DNA from: Rhodospirillales bacterium | GTDB taxonomy: Bacteria; Pseudomonadota; Alphaproteobacteria; Acetobacterales; Acetobacteraceae | Direction of reading: 5' to 3' | NCBI GenBank assembly: GCA_028869995.1 | Contig: JAGWQN010000093.1 | Location: 1-64,000, forward strand | Length of the DNA stretch: 64,000 nucleotides | Shown here: positions 1-9,180 of the stretch, piece after piece | How the letters are laid out: each line of letters opens with the position of its first letter | Position numbering within the stretch: the stretch's first letter is position 1 | Made by a program: the position numbers and the translations under genes | The notes under the pieces: generated by a model | Told to the model about the DNA's origin: nothing | Database searches by the model: none | The model's input: only the letters and a program-made list of their open reading frames with translations

Positions 1-90
1 ATCAACAAACTGAAGATGATCAAGCGCCAAATGTACGGCCGCGGCAACCTCGACCTGCTCCAGGCCCGGGTCATCGCCGCAGGTCGATGA
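1..90 (+). CDS. IS transposase, C-terminal end (ISL3-like), cut by the window edge
   Basis: Frame 1 is open from base 1 to a TGA at 88-90 and gives 29 residues containing NKLKMIKRQMYGRG followed by LDLLQARVI. I recognise this as the usual C-terminal tail of ISL3-type transposases; the catalytic DDE domain would lie outside the window. Nothing shows whether the element is intact. Its terminal inverted repeat should lie within about the next 100 bases but cannot be defined without the other end. The element sits downstream of the sox operon, so this operon is at the edge of a mobile element. Confidence 0.6.
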   Translation: MNKLKMIKRQMYGRGNLDLLQARVIAAGR

Positions 91-627
91 TCATCACCAA
101 AACTGCGTCAGAACCAAAATTGCACGCCGAAACACACACTGAGTCTCTAGGTACTTTCGATACCAAACAGAACGGAGAGCGGGCTGCTCGTTTGCCAGAC
201 AATGCTCACCTGGCTGAAACGTCCACGAAGCGGCACCAGACAGTCGCATATCGTGCGGCCTTTTCCGGCTCGAGGGCCAGGCCGATCCCGTTCCGGTCGT
301 CATCGGGCCGCAAGTGCGACACCATCAATCGCCGATGCTTGCTCCGTCGCTAACTCGCCGCCTAACCTCCAGCACAGATCGGCCGGATCCTTGGCCAACC
401 ATCGAACGCCATTTTCCTACAGCATTCGACGGGGAACGCATCGTGCAGGCGCATCTTTCCCCGCTTCGGCTTGACGTGGGCCGTGAGTCGACCGGCATCG
501 GTCGCCAGGGTGCGTGCCTTCGTCGACCGCCCTACCTGTCACGCAACATCAGCCGCAGCGCTCGTCGCGCAACGACAATGCCGCGCTGTCGGGTAAGCTT
601 CCCGACGATGGAACGCACCGCTTGGTT
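91..627. other. Gene-poor stretch between the IS end and soxG
   Basis: About 540 bases with no open frame that has a ribosome-binding site or a recognisable product. The short ORFs here are overlapping GC-rich frames. A weak hairpin (GTCGGG/CCCGAC, 588-606) lies just past the soxG stop but has no T-run, so I do not call it a terminator. The folate-recycling genes that commonly follow soxG are absent. Confidence 0.5.
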
Positions 628-1134
628 TCAAAATACGCCGATAAGCTCCATCGTCCGCCGGAAGCTCGCCGCATAACTGCGGGTGCACAGCAGCTCATAG
701 GTCGGCATGTCATCGGCCTGCCACAGCAAGACTGGCAGATGCGCGGCCAATGTCGCAGCAGCGTGGCCGGCCTGCATCGCGCGCGGATGCAGGTCAAGCG
801 GCAGGAACTTCCCGAGCGCCGCACGGCTGCCGGCGCCACGCACCCGCATCCCAACATAGGCACCCGAGACATCGACCATGTTCGCCGCATCGCCAAACGC
901 TTCCGCAAGCAGCGCTCCCAGCCACTCGGCCGTCCCTTCCCCCAAGACGAGCCATTGGTCCGGCCTGACACACACCGTGCGCAGGCCATCCGTGAAAAGC
1001 GTGCGTCCGCATTCCGGTAGTGGTGTGGGGAGCGCCCGTTGCGAACGCTGCCGCAACGCCTCGCCTCGCCGTGGTGCGACGGCGAACATGGCCAACTCCG
1101 GCAGCACGACAGCCTCGAGATCCCGCTCAACCAT
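628..1134 (-). CDS. soxG: Sarcosine oxidase gamma subunit
   Basis: Encodes 168 residues. SoxG is the small structural subunit of heterotetrameric sarcosine oxidase (SoxBDAG), a cytoplasmic enzyme that demethylates sarcosine to glycine using tetrahydrofolate and O2. The chosen ATG (MVERDLEAV) overlaps the 3' end of soxA by 8 bases (ATGGTTGA), which is typical of a translationally coupled operon; a longer upstream frame merely reads antisense through soxA. The recognisable part is the C-terminal region (DQWLVLGEG, DVSGAYVGMRVRG, then the HPRAM segment), shared with the GcvT-like fold of this subunit. It is the last gene of the operon. Confidence 0.85.
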   Translation of the reverse strand: MVERDLEAVVLPELAMFAVAPRRGEALRQRSQRALPTPLPECGRTLFTDGLRTVCVRPDQWLVLGEGTAEWLGALLAEAFGDAANMVDVSGAYVGMRVRGAGSRAALGKFLPLDLHPRAMQAGHAAATLAAHLPVLLWQADDMPTYELLCTRSYAASFRRTMELIGVF

Positions 1135-4090
1135 GCAGGCGCACTCCCTCTGGGTCGAACTGGCATGGCGGCATGATCTCGACCTCGGTTTCCCGGTTCC
1201 GCAGCGGATCGTAGGCCCGGACGCGTTCGCCGTGCCGCGCGGCGCCGTTTGCCAGAAAACCCAATCCGATCCAGTGGCCGAGCGTGGGCGAGAAGGCAAC
1301 CGAACTGACCCATCCCTCGTCGTGTGCCGCCGTCGCCGGCGCCTGGAGCGCGAGGAAATGCGCTCCCCCATGCAAGCGAGCTGAACGATCCGTTGGCCGC
1401 AGGCCGACGAGGGTGGGGCGCGAGGCCTCCTGCAGAGCCCGGCGGCGCATCAGCACGCGGCCGATATAGTCTTTGCGCTTCGCCAGCATCTTTTCGAGGC
1501 CCAGATCGCGCGGGGTGGTCTGACCGTTGATCTCGCCGCCCGCCGCATACCCCTTCTCGATGCGCATAACCGACATCGCCTCAAGCCCGTATGGCGTGAT
1601 CCCCTCGCCCGCGCCGGCCTGCATCAGAGCGCGAACCGCCGTCTCCGCCTGCGGCGCCGGCACCGCCAGCTCGTATGCCAACTCGCCAGAGAAAGAGATC
1701 CGGAACAGCCGGATCCGCAGTCCGCCGAAGGCGCGCCCTTCCGCCGCCGCCATGAACGGGAACGCGTCACCGGAGATGTCGAGCCCCGGGTCCAGCACCG
1801 CCTGCAGCACCGCGCGCGACCGTGGGCCAGCGACGGCGAACTGCGCCCATCGATCCGATATCGATACAAAATGAACATCGAGTTCCGGCCACAAGACCTG
1901 GTGGCAGTATTCCAGATGGCTCATCACCGCGTGAGCCTCGCCGGTTGTCGTTGTTATAACAAACCGATCAGGCTGGAGACGGGCGATGGTGCCGTCGTCG
2001 AGCGTGAACCCGTCCTCGCGCAGCATGAGCCCGTAGCGCGCGCGGCCAACCGGAAGTGTCGCGATCGTGTTGACATAGACCCGGTCGAGGAACGTCGCCG
2101 CATCGCTCCCTACGAGCTCGATCTTGCCCAGGGTCGAGACGTCGCAGAGTCCGACCGCACTGCGCACGGCATGGACCTCGCGCGTGACCGACTGCAACCA
2201 ATCGTCCTCGCCCGTTCGCGGAAAATACTGCGCTCGCAGCCACGGACCCGTCTCAATGAAGACCGCCCCCTGCTCGCGCGCCCATCCCTGCGCCGGCGTC
2301 AGTCGGGTTGGTCGGTAGTCGCGGCCCCGGTGCATACCGGCGAGTGCACCGATGGCAACGGGCGTGTGGGGTGGGCGCAAACGGGTCGTGCCGGTGGCAG
2401 CGATGTCTCGACCGGTCATCTGGGCCATCAGCGCCAGACCATTGACGTTGGCCGTCCGCCCCTGGTCCGTCGCCATGCCCAGCGTCGTGTAGCGCTTGAG
2501 ATGCTCGACCGACCGGTAACCCTCGCGATGGGCGAGCGCCACGTCGGAGACGGCAACATCGTGCTGGAAGTCCACAAACGCCTTCTGCCGGTTCGCCGGC
2601 ATGAACCATAGCGGCGCCGCCGCCTCGCTGTGCGTCGCCATCGCAGGCACCGCGACCGCGAAGCCGCACGCCGACGCGGCTTCGGCTCCGCCGTGAGCAC
2701 CGCTCTCGAGCGCCTGGACCAGTCCGATCAATCCAGCGGCCCCACCGACAAGACGCAGTCCTGGCGGAGCCTCGGCGGCCAGGAAGGCCGAGCTTTCCTC
2801 GTTCCACACGGGCTTGGCGCCGAGGTGGCAGGCAAGACCGATGGCCGGTGTCCAGCCACCGGCCATCGCCAACAGATCCGCCGTCAGCCGCTGGCGCTTC
2901 CCGCCCGAATCAAGCACCTCGACGGCGGACAATCTCCTTGCGCCGGCGGTAGCACCGATATGCCCGCCTGCAAAAACCTGCGCCCCGGCGCGGCGGGCGA
3001 GGTCGAGGCGATCGGCCGCAATCGTCCCGCGGCGGTCGACGATCGCCGCCACGTCCACGCCAAGGCGCACGCAATCGGCGAGCAGATCCCACCCGTCATC
3101 CCCCGTGGTGGCAATCACGGCTCGCCGTCCCGGTGTCACAGCGTAACGGTTCAGATAGGTCCGTACCGAGCCGGACAGCATCACGCCGGGCCGATCGTTG
3201 CCGCCGAAGACGAGCGGTCGTTCCGTAGCACCGCAGGCGACGATCGAGCGGCGCGCGATGATGTGCCACACTCGCTGGCGCGGCTCGCCACCCTCTGGCA
3301 TGAGCTTGTGATCGGCGACGCGTTCCACGGCGACATACGTTCCGTGGTCGAACGTCGCGAGGACGGTCGTGCGCGGCATCACCCGCACCTCGTCCATCGT
3401 CTGCAACTCGGCCACGGTTTGCTCTGCCCAGATTGCGGCTGGACGGTCACCGATTGGGCCGGGCTCCGACAGAAGCCAGCCCCCCAGGCGCGATCCCTCG
3501 TCGCAAAGAACCACCCGTGCCCCGCTGCGCCCTGCCTCACGCGCCGCCGCCAGTCCGGCCGCCCCACCGCCGATCACCAGCACGTCGCAGAACAACGTCG
3601 CCCGCTCGTAGTGATCGGGATCGGGTTCGGTGGCCGACCTGCCCAGGCCAGCCGCGCGGCGGATCAGTGGCTCGTACAATCTTTCCCAGAACGACGCCGG
3701 CCACATGAATGTCTTGTAGTAAAAACCAGCACCAAAAATCGGCGCTAGGAGCCCGTTGGCCGCCAGCAGATCGAACCGCAGCGAGGGATACCGGTTCTGG
3801 CTGGCCGCCACCAAGTCTGGATAGAGTTCGACCATGGTTGCCGGAACGTTCGGCTCCCTTCGGGCCCCCTCGCGCAACTCAACCAGCGCGTTGGGCTCTT
3901 CGGAACCCGCCGACAACAGACCGCGCGGCCGGTGATATTTGAAGGAGCGACCAAAGAGTCGCACGCCACTCGCCAGAAGTGCCGAGGCAAGGGTGTCGCC
4001 AGGATAGCCGGTATATGTGACGCCATCGAACCGGAATGGAATCGTGACGGACCTGTCGATCAGTCCTCCCTGCGAGAGACGGTTCGTCAT
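1127..4090 (-). CDS. soxA: Sarcosine oxidase alpha subunit
   Basis: Encodes 987 residues, the expected size for SoxA. An N-terminal ferredoxin-like segment (about 15-100, with GYPGDTLASALLASGV and RSFKYHRPRG) is followed by a dinucleotide-binding oxidoreductase core (VIGGGAAGLAAAREAG near 172). The C-terminal third is GcvT/aminomethyltransferase-like (about 600-970), where the folate accepts the methyl-derived carbon. It works with the FAD/FMN-carrying beta subunit to turn sarcosine into glycine, 5,10-methylene-tetrahydrofolate and H2O2. The start overlaps the soxD stop by 4 bases (ATGA). The sequence looks intact. Confidence 0.95.
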   Translation of the reverse strand: MTNRLSQGGLIDRSVTIPFRFDGVTYTGYPGDTLASALLASGVRLFGRSFKYHRPRGLLSAGSEEPNALVELREGARREPNVPATMVELYPDLVAASQNRYPSLRFDLLAANGLLAPIFGAGFYYKTFMWPASFWERLYEPLIRRAAGLGRSATEPDPDHYERATLFCDVLVIGGGAAGLAAAREAGRSGARVVLCDEGSRLGGWLLSEPGPIGDRPAAIWAEQTVAELQTMDEVRVMPRTTVLATFDHGTYVAVERVADHKLMPEGGEPRQRVWHIIARRSIVACGATERPLVFGGNDRPGVMLSGSVRTYLNRYAVTPGRRAVIATTGDDGWDLLADCVRLGVDVAAIVDRRGTIAADRLDLARRAGAQVFAGGHIGATAGARRLSAVEVLDSGGKRQRLTADLLAMAGGWTPAIGLACHLGAKPVWNEESSAFLAAEAPPGLRLVGGAAGLIGLVQALESGAHGGAEAASACGFAVAVPAMATHSEAAAPLWFMPANRQKAFVDFQHDVAVSDVALAHREGYRSVEHLKRYTTLGMATDQGRTANVNGLALMAQMTGRDIAATGTTRLRPPHTPVAIGALAGMHRGRDYRPTRLTPAQGWAREQGAVFIETGPWLRAQYFPRTGEDDWLQSVTREVHAVRSAVGLCDVSTLGKIELVGSDAATFLDRVYVNTIATLPVGRARYGLMLREDGFTLDDGTIARLQPDRFVITTTTGEAHAVMSHLEYCHQVLWPELDVHFVSISDRWAQFAVAGPRSRAVLQAVLDPGLDISGDAFPFMAAAEGRAFGGLRIRLFRISFSGELAYELAVPAPQAETAVRALMQAGAGEGITPYGLEAMSVMRIEKGYAAGGEINGQTTPRDLGLEKMLAKRKDYIGRVLMRRRALQEASRPTLVGLRPTDRSARLHGGAHFLALQAPATAAHDEGWVSSVAFSPTLGHWIGLGFLANGAARHGERVRAYDPLRNRETEVEIMPPCQFDPEGVRLHG

Positions 4091-4347
4091 GACAGGGCCA
4101 TGCTAACGTCGGTGACGGCCGCAATCACATGCGTGCGCGTGTCGCGCGTTACAACCAGCCAGCGCCGGCACCCATGCACGTGCTGCCACAGCTCGCGATG
4201 GCTGCCGTATGGGTTGTCTCGCAGATAGACGTAATCATGCCATTGGGCTTCGGTCGCATCGGCCGGCGGTCGCGGCAGGCCCGCCGCACCACGATAGAGG
4301 AACTCGTCATTGCCACGCTCGCCGCAATGCGGACAGGGAATGCGCAT
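4087..4347 (-). CDS. soxD: Sarcosine oxidase delta subunit
   Basis: Encodes 86 residues, normal for this zinc-binding subunit. C5 and C8 (MRIPCPHCGER) plus H56 and C60 (QHVHGC) match the Cys3-His zinc site of SoxD. The ATG at 4347 was chosen because the protein then begins at the conserved CPHCG motif and lies 11 bases after the soxB stop; the longer frame upstream reads antisense within soxB. Its stop overlaps the soxA start (ATGA). Confidence 0.92.
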   Translation of the reverse strand: MRIPCPHCGERGNDEFLYRGAAGLPRPPADATEAQWHDYVYLRDNPYGSHRELWQHVHGCRRWLVVTRDTRTHVIAAVTDVSMALS

Positions 4348-4358
4348 ACCCGTCTCCT

Positions 4359-5624
4359 CTAGTGGAGGTTCGGCTGGGCGCCAGCGCCCTTCTCGTCGAT
4401 CAGCGCGCCGGTGGCGAACCGGTCGAGCCGCATCGCAGCGTTCAGCGCGTGCGCCTCGTCGTGAGCGATGGTGTGGGCAAAGCACCAGCCGGAAGCCGGC
4501 GTGGCCTTGAAGCCGCCATAACACCAGCCGGCGTTGAGATAGAGCCCTTCGACCGAGGTGCGGTCGATGATCGGCGAACCGTCCATCGACATATCCATGA
4601 TCCCACCCCAGGAGCGCAGCATGCGCAAACGCCCCGTGCAAGGCAGCAACGCCACGCAAGCCTCAGCCACGTCCTCCACGATCGGCAGGCTGCCGCGCTG
4701 CGCATAGGAATTGTAGCCGTCGATGTCGCCCCCGAAGACCAGACTGCCCTTGTCGGACTGGCTGATGTAGAAATGTCCGGCGCCGAACGTGATCACGGTG
4801 TCGACCAGTGGCTTGATGGCCTCGGAGACGAAGGCCTGCAGCACGTGGCTTTCGATCGGCAGCCGCAAGCCGGCCATCGCCGCGACACGCGAGGTGTTCC
4901 CGGCGCAGGCGAGCCCGACTTTGCCGGCGCCGATGTATCCGCGCGTGGTCTCCACGCCGCGCACGCGCCCGCCCTCCACACGAATCCCCGTTACCTCGCA
5001 GTTCTGGATGATGTCCACGCCGCGCCGATCCGCCGCGCGGGCATAGCCCCAGACCACCGCATCATGCCGCGCGGTGCCGCCGCGGCGTTGCATCAAGCCG
5101 CCGGTGATCGGGAACCGGGCGTTGTCGAAGTCCAGCAGGGGCACCATGGTGCGAACCTGCGCGGCGTCGAGCAGTTCGCCGTCCGCTCCGTGCAGCCGCA
5201 TCGAATTGCCGCGGCGCGCCGCGGCGTCGCGTTCGGCGTCGGAATGAAAGAGATTCAACACGCCACGCTGGCTGACCATCGTGTTGAAGTTGAGATCCTG
5301 CTCGAGGCCCTCCCAGAGCTTCATGGAATGCTCGTAGAAGACCTCGTTGCCGGGAAGCAGATAGTTGGAGCGGATGATGGTGGTATTGCGCCCGGCATTA
5401 CCCGAGCCGATCCAGCCCTTCTCCAGGACCGCGACATTGGCGATCCCGTGCAGCTTCGCCAGGTAGTGGGCGGTCGCCAAGCCATGCCCGCCACCACCGA
5501 CAACGATAACATCGTAGCGCGGCTTGGGAGCCTGATCGCGCCAGGCCGGCTGCCACCCGGAGTTACCGCGCAATGCCTCTCGCGCGATCCGCCACACTGA
5601 ATATGTCATGCGATCAAAGCTCAT
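4359..5624 (-). CDS. soxB: Sarcosine oxidase beta subunit
   Basis: Encodes 421 residues. This is the FAD-binding DAO-fold subunit that oxidises sarcosine. RYDVIVVGGGGHGLATAHYL near residue 36 is the ADP-binding beta-alpha-beta motif, and the following segment with SGNAGRNTTIIRSNY is characteristic of SoxB. The C-terminal half has the family pattern NAGWCYGGFKATPASGW. It is the first gene of soxBDAG and starts 45 bases from the divergent GlxA-type regulator gene, an arrangement expected if that regulator controls it. Confidence 0.95.
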   Translation of the reverse strand: MSFDRMTYSVWRIAREALRGNSGWQPAWRDQAPKPRYDVIVVGGGGHGLATAHYLAKLHGIANVAVLEKGWIGSGNAGRNTTIIRSNYLLPGNEVFYEHSMKLWEGLEQDLNFNTMVSQRGVLNLFHSDAERDAAARRGNSMRLHGADGELLDAAQVRTMVPLLDFDNARFPITGGLMQRRGGTARHDAVVWGYARAADRRGVDIIQNCEVTGIRVEGGRVRGVETTRGYIGAGKVGLACAGNTSRVAAMAGLRLPIESHVLQAFVSEAIKPLVDTVITFGAGHFYISQSDKGSLVFGGDIDGYNSYAQRGSLPIVEDVAEACVALLPCTGRLRMLRSWGGIMDMSMDGSPIIDRTSVEGLYLNAGWCYGGFKATPASGWCFAHTIAHDEAHALNAAMRLDRFATGALIDEKGAGAQPNLH

Positions 5625-5669
5625 GAAGAACGTGACAAAGACTAGCGTAAGCGCTCAACATCGCCCGAC

Positions 5670-6686
5670 ATGACCAGCAGCGACATCCCCTTGCTTCTAC
5701 ACGACAGGCCGCCGACGACGATCGGCTATCTGCTGATACCGAATTTCAGCCTGCTCTCTTATGCCTGCGCCATCGAACCGCTGCGCGCCGCCAACACGCT
5801 TTCGCGCGCGCCGCTGTATCGCTGGCACCATATCTCACCCGATGGCGACCCGGTCGCGGCGTCGAACGGCGTGACTGTCATGCCCGATCTGCGGCTGGAA
5901 GACGCTGCCGGGCTGAACCTCCTGTTCGTCGTCGCTGGCGGCAACCCGGCGGCCTTCCGCGATCGCGCCACGCTGGCGCGGCTCCGCCGCTTGTCGCAGG
6001 GTAAGCTCGCGATCGGCGGCATTAGCGGCGGCACTTACATTCTCGCCCGCGCCGGCCTGCTGCACGGCTATCGCTGCGCGCTGCATTGAGAGCACGCCGA
6101 GAGTTTCCGCGAAGACTTTCCCGACCTCGACCTGCGGCACTCGCGCTATGAGATCGACCGCAGTCGCGTGACCTGCAGCGGCGGCACGGCGCCGCTCGAC
6201 TTGTTGCACGAACTGATCGCACGCCAGCACGGCTCCGCGCTCGCGATGCAGATAAGCGACTGGTTCCTGCAGGCGGAGATCCGCGCAAGCAACGACTTGA
6301 ACCGCATGGCCCCGGGCGCGCGTCTCGGTGTCGGCAATCCGGCGCTGCAGAAAGTCCTCGCCGCGATCGAGGCGCAAACCGACGTCCGCTTGTCGCCGCG
6401 GGAACTCGCGGGTCTGGCCGGGGTATCGGTCCGACAATTGGAGCGGCTGTTCCAAACCCATCTGGGCGTCGCGCCGCGGACCCATGACCGTCACGTCCGG
6501 CTGGACCGCGCCCGCCTGCTGCTTCGCCAGACCAACCTCTCCGTGCTGGAAGTCGCGGTCGCCTGTGGCTTCACGAGCGCCAGTCATTTCTCTCGCATTT
6601 ATCGCGCCACCTTCGGCCATCCGCCCATTCGGGAAAGAAAGCCCTCCACAGCCGATAACGGGCAGGGGAAGGCTGTCCGCGTTTGA
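5670..6686 (+). pseudogene. GlxA-family AraC-type regulator interrupted by an in-frame TGA
   Basis: One frame runs from 5670 to 6686 and would give 338 residues, full length for GlxA-type regulators (DJ-1/PfpI-like N-terminus plus AraC helix-turn-helix). It is broken only by TGA at 6087-6089. The residues around it read RCALH-stop-EHAESF, where relatives have a conserved HWEH, so a TGG Trp codon has become TGA. Both halves still look like the family: VVAGGNP and ISGGTYILARAGLL before, CSGGTAPLDLL and the HTH segment SVLEVAVACGFTSASHFSR after. A usually aromatic stretch (RRYYLEL-like) reads RTHDRHV here, which hints at relaxed selection. Relatives (GbdR/SouR-like) activate glycine-betaine or sarcosine genes, and this gene diverges from soxB. 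A sequencing error or readthrough is possible. Confidence 0.82.
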
Positions 6687-6825
6687 CAAGCTGCACGGCG
6701 AGCGCCGATGATCCGGCCGTATCGACCGCTCAGATGCCCGCGCTTTGCCGATCACCGTGCCCATGAGCGGCACGCCCGGCGCGATGCCATCATGGCGATC
6801 GCTGGTGCATCAGGAGAAAACTGAC

Positions 6826-8154
6826 ATGGGTCCGGTCGTCGATCCCGTTCCGCCGGAAGAATCGATCCCCGCGCAGGCCGATGTCGTGATCGTCGGCGGT
6901 GGAATCATCGGCACCAGCGCCGCGCTGTACCTAGCGCAAATGGGCGTTTCCGTGGCGCTCTGCGAAAAAGGGCACATTGCCGGCGAGCAGTCGAGCCGCA
7001 ACTGGGGGTGGGTTCGCAAGGCACGGCGCGATCCACGCGAGTTCCCGCTCATCGTCGAGAGTCTGCGCCTTTGGGGCGAGATGAATGAAAGGGTTGAGGG
7101 CGAAACGGGCTTCCGCGCGAGCGGGATCGCCTTCGCGGCCGAGGACGACGCAGCCGTCGCCCGGTACGAAGGCTGGCTCAGCCAGGCCCGTCCCTATCAG
7201 ATCGACGCACGGATGATTTCTGGCGACGAGTTGGACCGCATCATGCCCGGTGCCCGCGGCCGCTGGAAGGCTGCGCTTTACTGCCCGACAGACGGACGTG
7301 CGGAACCACAGAAGGCAGCACCCGCGATCGCCGCCGCGGCACGGCGCGCCGGTGCAGCCATTCTCGGCCATTGTGCTGTTCGGGGCGTGGAGCGCAGCGC
7401 GGGCGCGGTATCCGCCGTGGTCACGGAACATGGCCGCATCGCCTGCAACACCGTTGTCGTCGCCGCCGGCGCCTGGTCGCGCCGCTTTCTCAAGGATCTC
7501 GGCGTCACGCTGCCGCAGCTCAAGGTCCGAGCGAGTGTGATGCGCACGGCACCGCTCGAGGGTGCGCCAGAGACGGCTTTCTGGGGCGGCGAATTCGCCT
7601 TTCGCCGGCGTCTCGACGGCGGCTACACGATCGCCAACGGCTATGTGAACGTCGCTCCCCTCGTCGCTGACAGTCTTCGCTTCCTCCCCAATTTCCTGCC
7701 GGCTTTGCTGACGGAATCCAAGAGCCTGAAGCTGCGGCTGGACCATCGGTTCATGCAGGAATGGCGGGAGGCGAAGCCGGTGCCGCTCGACCAGCCATCC
7801 CCCTATGAGAAGATCCGTGTCCTCGACCCCGAACCCGATCGCCTGTTCCTGCGCCGGGCACTTGAGCGACTGCAACAGGCCTTCCCGGCCTTCGCGGCGG
7901 CGCAGGTGGTACAGGAATGGGCCGGGATGATCGACGTGACGCCCGATGCCGTTCCGGTGATCTCCCCGGTCGAGAGCGTGCCCGGCCTCATCATCGCCAC
8001 CGGATTCTCCGGCCACGGCTTCGGCATCGGACCCGGTGCGGGACGCCTCGTTGCCGATCTCGCCATGGGCAAGTCCCCGGTGGTCGATCCGAGGGATTTC
8101 CGCTTTTCACGCTTCACGGACGGCACACGCATACGGCCAATGTCCAGCATCTGA
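6826..8154 (+). CDS. FAD-dependent amino-acid/amine oxidoreductase (DAO family)
   Basis: Encodes 442 residues from ATG 6826, chosen because AGGAG lies 9 bases upstream; a longer frame starting at 6745 has no such site. DVVIVGGGIIGTSAALYL near residue 20 is the FAD-binding motif, followed by EQSSRNWGWVRK, typical of a DAO subgroup that oxidises D-amino acids, N-methyl amino acids or similar amines. The C-terminus carries the second FAD segment (GFSGHGFGIGPGAG). It follows the broken sox regulator on the same strand and converges with the peptide-type ABC importer, suggesting that importer brings in its substrate. The substrate cannot be told from sequence. Confidence 0.85.
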   Translation: MGPVVDPVPPEESIPAQADVVIVGGGIIGTSAALYLAQMGVSVALCEKGHIAGEQSSRNWGWVRKARRDPREFPLIVESLRLWGEMNERVEGETGFRASGIAFAAEDDAAVARYEGWLSQARPYQIDARMISGDELDRIMPGARGRWKAALYCPTDGRAEPQKAAPAIAAAARRAGAAILGHCAVRGVERSAGAVSAVVTEHGRIACNTVVVAAGAWSRRFLKDLGVTLPQLKVRASVMRTAPLEGAPETAFWGGEFAFRRRLDGGYTIANGYVNVAPLVADSLRFLPNFLPALLTESKSLKLRLDHRFMQEWREAKPVPLDQPSPYEKIRVLDPEPDRLFLRRALERLQQAFPAFAAAQVVQEWAGMIDVTPDAVPVISPVESVPGLIIATGFSGHGFGIGPGAGRLVADLAMGKSPVVDPRDFRFSRFTDGTRIRPMSSI

Positions 8155-8178
8155 GGCGGCTCGCCCCGCCCGTGTCGG

Positions 8179-9180
8179 CTACATCGCCGGCTGCAGGGTA
8201 AGATCGTCGCGTATGCAGGCGCTCTGATGGTCAGGCGCGACGTGACGCAATGGCGGGATCTCGCCCGCGCAGGCGGGAAGCGCATAGCGGCAGCGCGTGC
8301 GGAAGACACAGCCAGACGGCGGATTGATGGGGCTCGGAATATCGCCGCTGAGGATGATGCGTGAGCGCCTTGCGTCCGGATCGGGATCCGGTGCGGCCGA
8401 AAACAGTGCTTCGGTATAAGGGTGGCGCGGGTTCGAAAACAGCTCGATCGTCGGAGCGCTCTCGACCATCCGGCCGAGATACATCACGGCGACCTTGTCG
8501 CAGAGATGTCCGACGACGGCGAGGTCGTGCGAGATGAACAGCATCGCCAGCGAGAAACGCGCCCGGAGATCGAGCAGAAGATTGACGATCTGCGCCTGGA
8601 TCGAGACGTCGAGCGCCGAGACGGGTTCGTCGGCGACGAGGAAATCCGGCCGCAGCAGAAGTGCCCGCGCGATACCGATGCGTTGCCTCTGGCCGCCCGA
8701 GAACTCGTGCGGGAAGCGCCCCGCATGGCCGGGCAGAAGGCCGACCATCTGCAGCATCTCCGCCACGCGCTCCGCTCGCTCCGCCTGACCCATCCGCGGC
8801 TCGTGGATGATGAGCGGTGCGGCGATGATGCGCCCGACCGTCATGCGCGGATTGAGCGAGGCGAACGGATCCTGGAACACGAGCTGAAGCTTGCGGCGAA
8901 TCGGGCGCATCTCGCGCCTCGATAGATGGGTGATGTCCCGACCACGGAACCGGATTGTCCCATCCGTTGGCTCCGTCAACCGCAGCAAGGTACGTCCAAC
9001 CGTCGTCTTGCCCGAGCCGGATTCGCCGACCAGCCCAAGAATCTCGCCACGACGAACCGAAAAGGAAACGCCGTCGACGGCCTTTACGTCAGCACCCGAT
9101 CGCGAGAACAAGCCTCCGCCAACTTGGAACCATTTACGCAGATTCAAAGCCTCGACGATCGTCTCGTCAGACGGGTTCAT
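8179..9180 (-). CDS. Dipeptide/oligopeptide-type ABC importer, ATP-binding subunit (DppF-like)
   Basis: Encodes 333 residues. Walker A is [15 protein letters not shown], the signature is [15 protein letters not shown] and Walker B is [15 protein letters not shown]. The C-terminal oligopeptide/dipeptide extension with its Cys-rich region ([14 protein letters not shown]) is present, as in nickel/peptide ABC ATPases. The start ([12 protein letters not shown]) overlaps the stop of the preceding ATPase gene by 4 bases (ATGA); an upstream in-frame extension reads through that gene and is discarded. It is the last gene of a five-gene importer operon and acts at the inner face of the membrane. Confidence 0.92.
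   Translation of the reverse strand: MNPSDETIVEALNLRKWFQVGGGLFSRSGADVKAVDGVSFSVRRGEILGLVGESGSGKTTVGRTLLRLTEPTDGTIRFRGRDITHLSRREMRPIRRKLQLVFQDPFASLNPRMTVGRIIAAPLIIHEPRMGQAERAERVAEMLQMVGLLPGHAGRFPHEFSGGQRQRIGIARALLLRPDFLVADEPVSALDVSIQAQIVNLLLDLRARFSLAMLFISHDLAVVGHLCDKVAVMYLGRMVESAPTIELFSNPRHPYTEALFSAAPDPDPDARRSRIILSGDIPSPINPPSGCVFRTRCRYALPACAGEIPPLRHVAPDHQSACIRDDLTLQPAM

Noticed and set aside
588-606. Hairpin after soxG as a terminator
   Set aside because: Only a 6-bp stem and no T-run in the direction of transcription.
2630-3748. Plus-strand frame (372 codons) inside soxA
   Set aside because: Mirror frame of soxA; no ribosome site and no domain.
4209-5600. Long plus-strand open frame (463 codons) antisense to soxB
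   Set aside because: Shadow of soxB in GC-rich DNA; the product is low-complexity Arg/His/Asp-rich with no family pattern, while soxB is unmistakable.
6087-6089. TGA as a selenocysteine codon
   Set aside because: The aligned residue in the family is Trp, not Cys, GlxA regulators are not selenoproteins, and I saw no SECIS-like hairpin directly after the codon.
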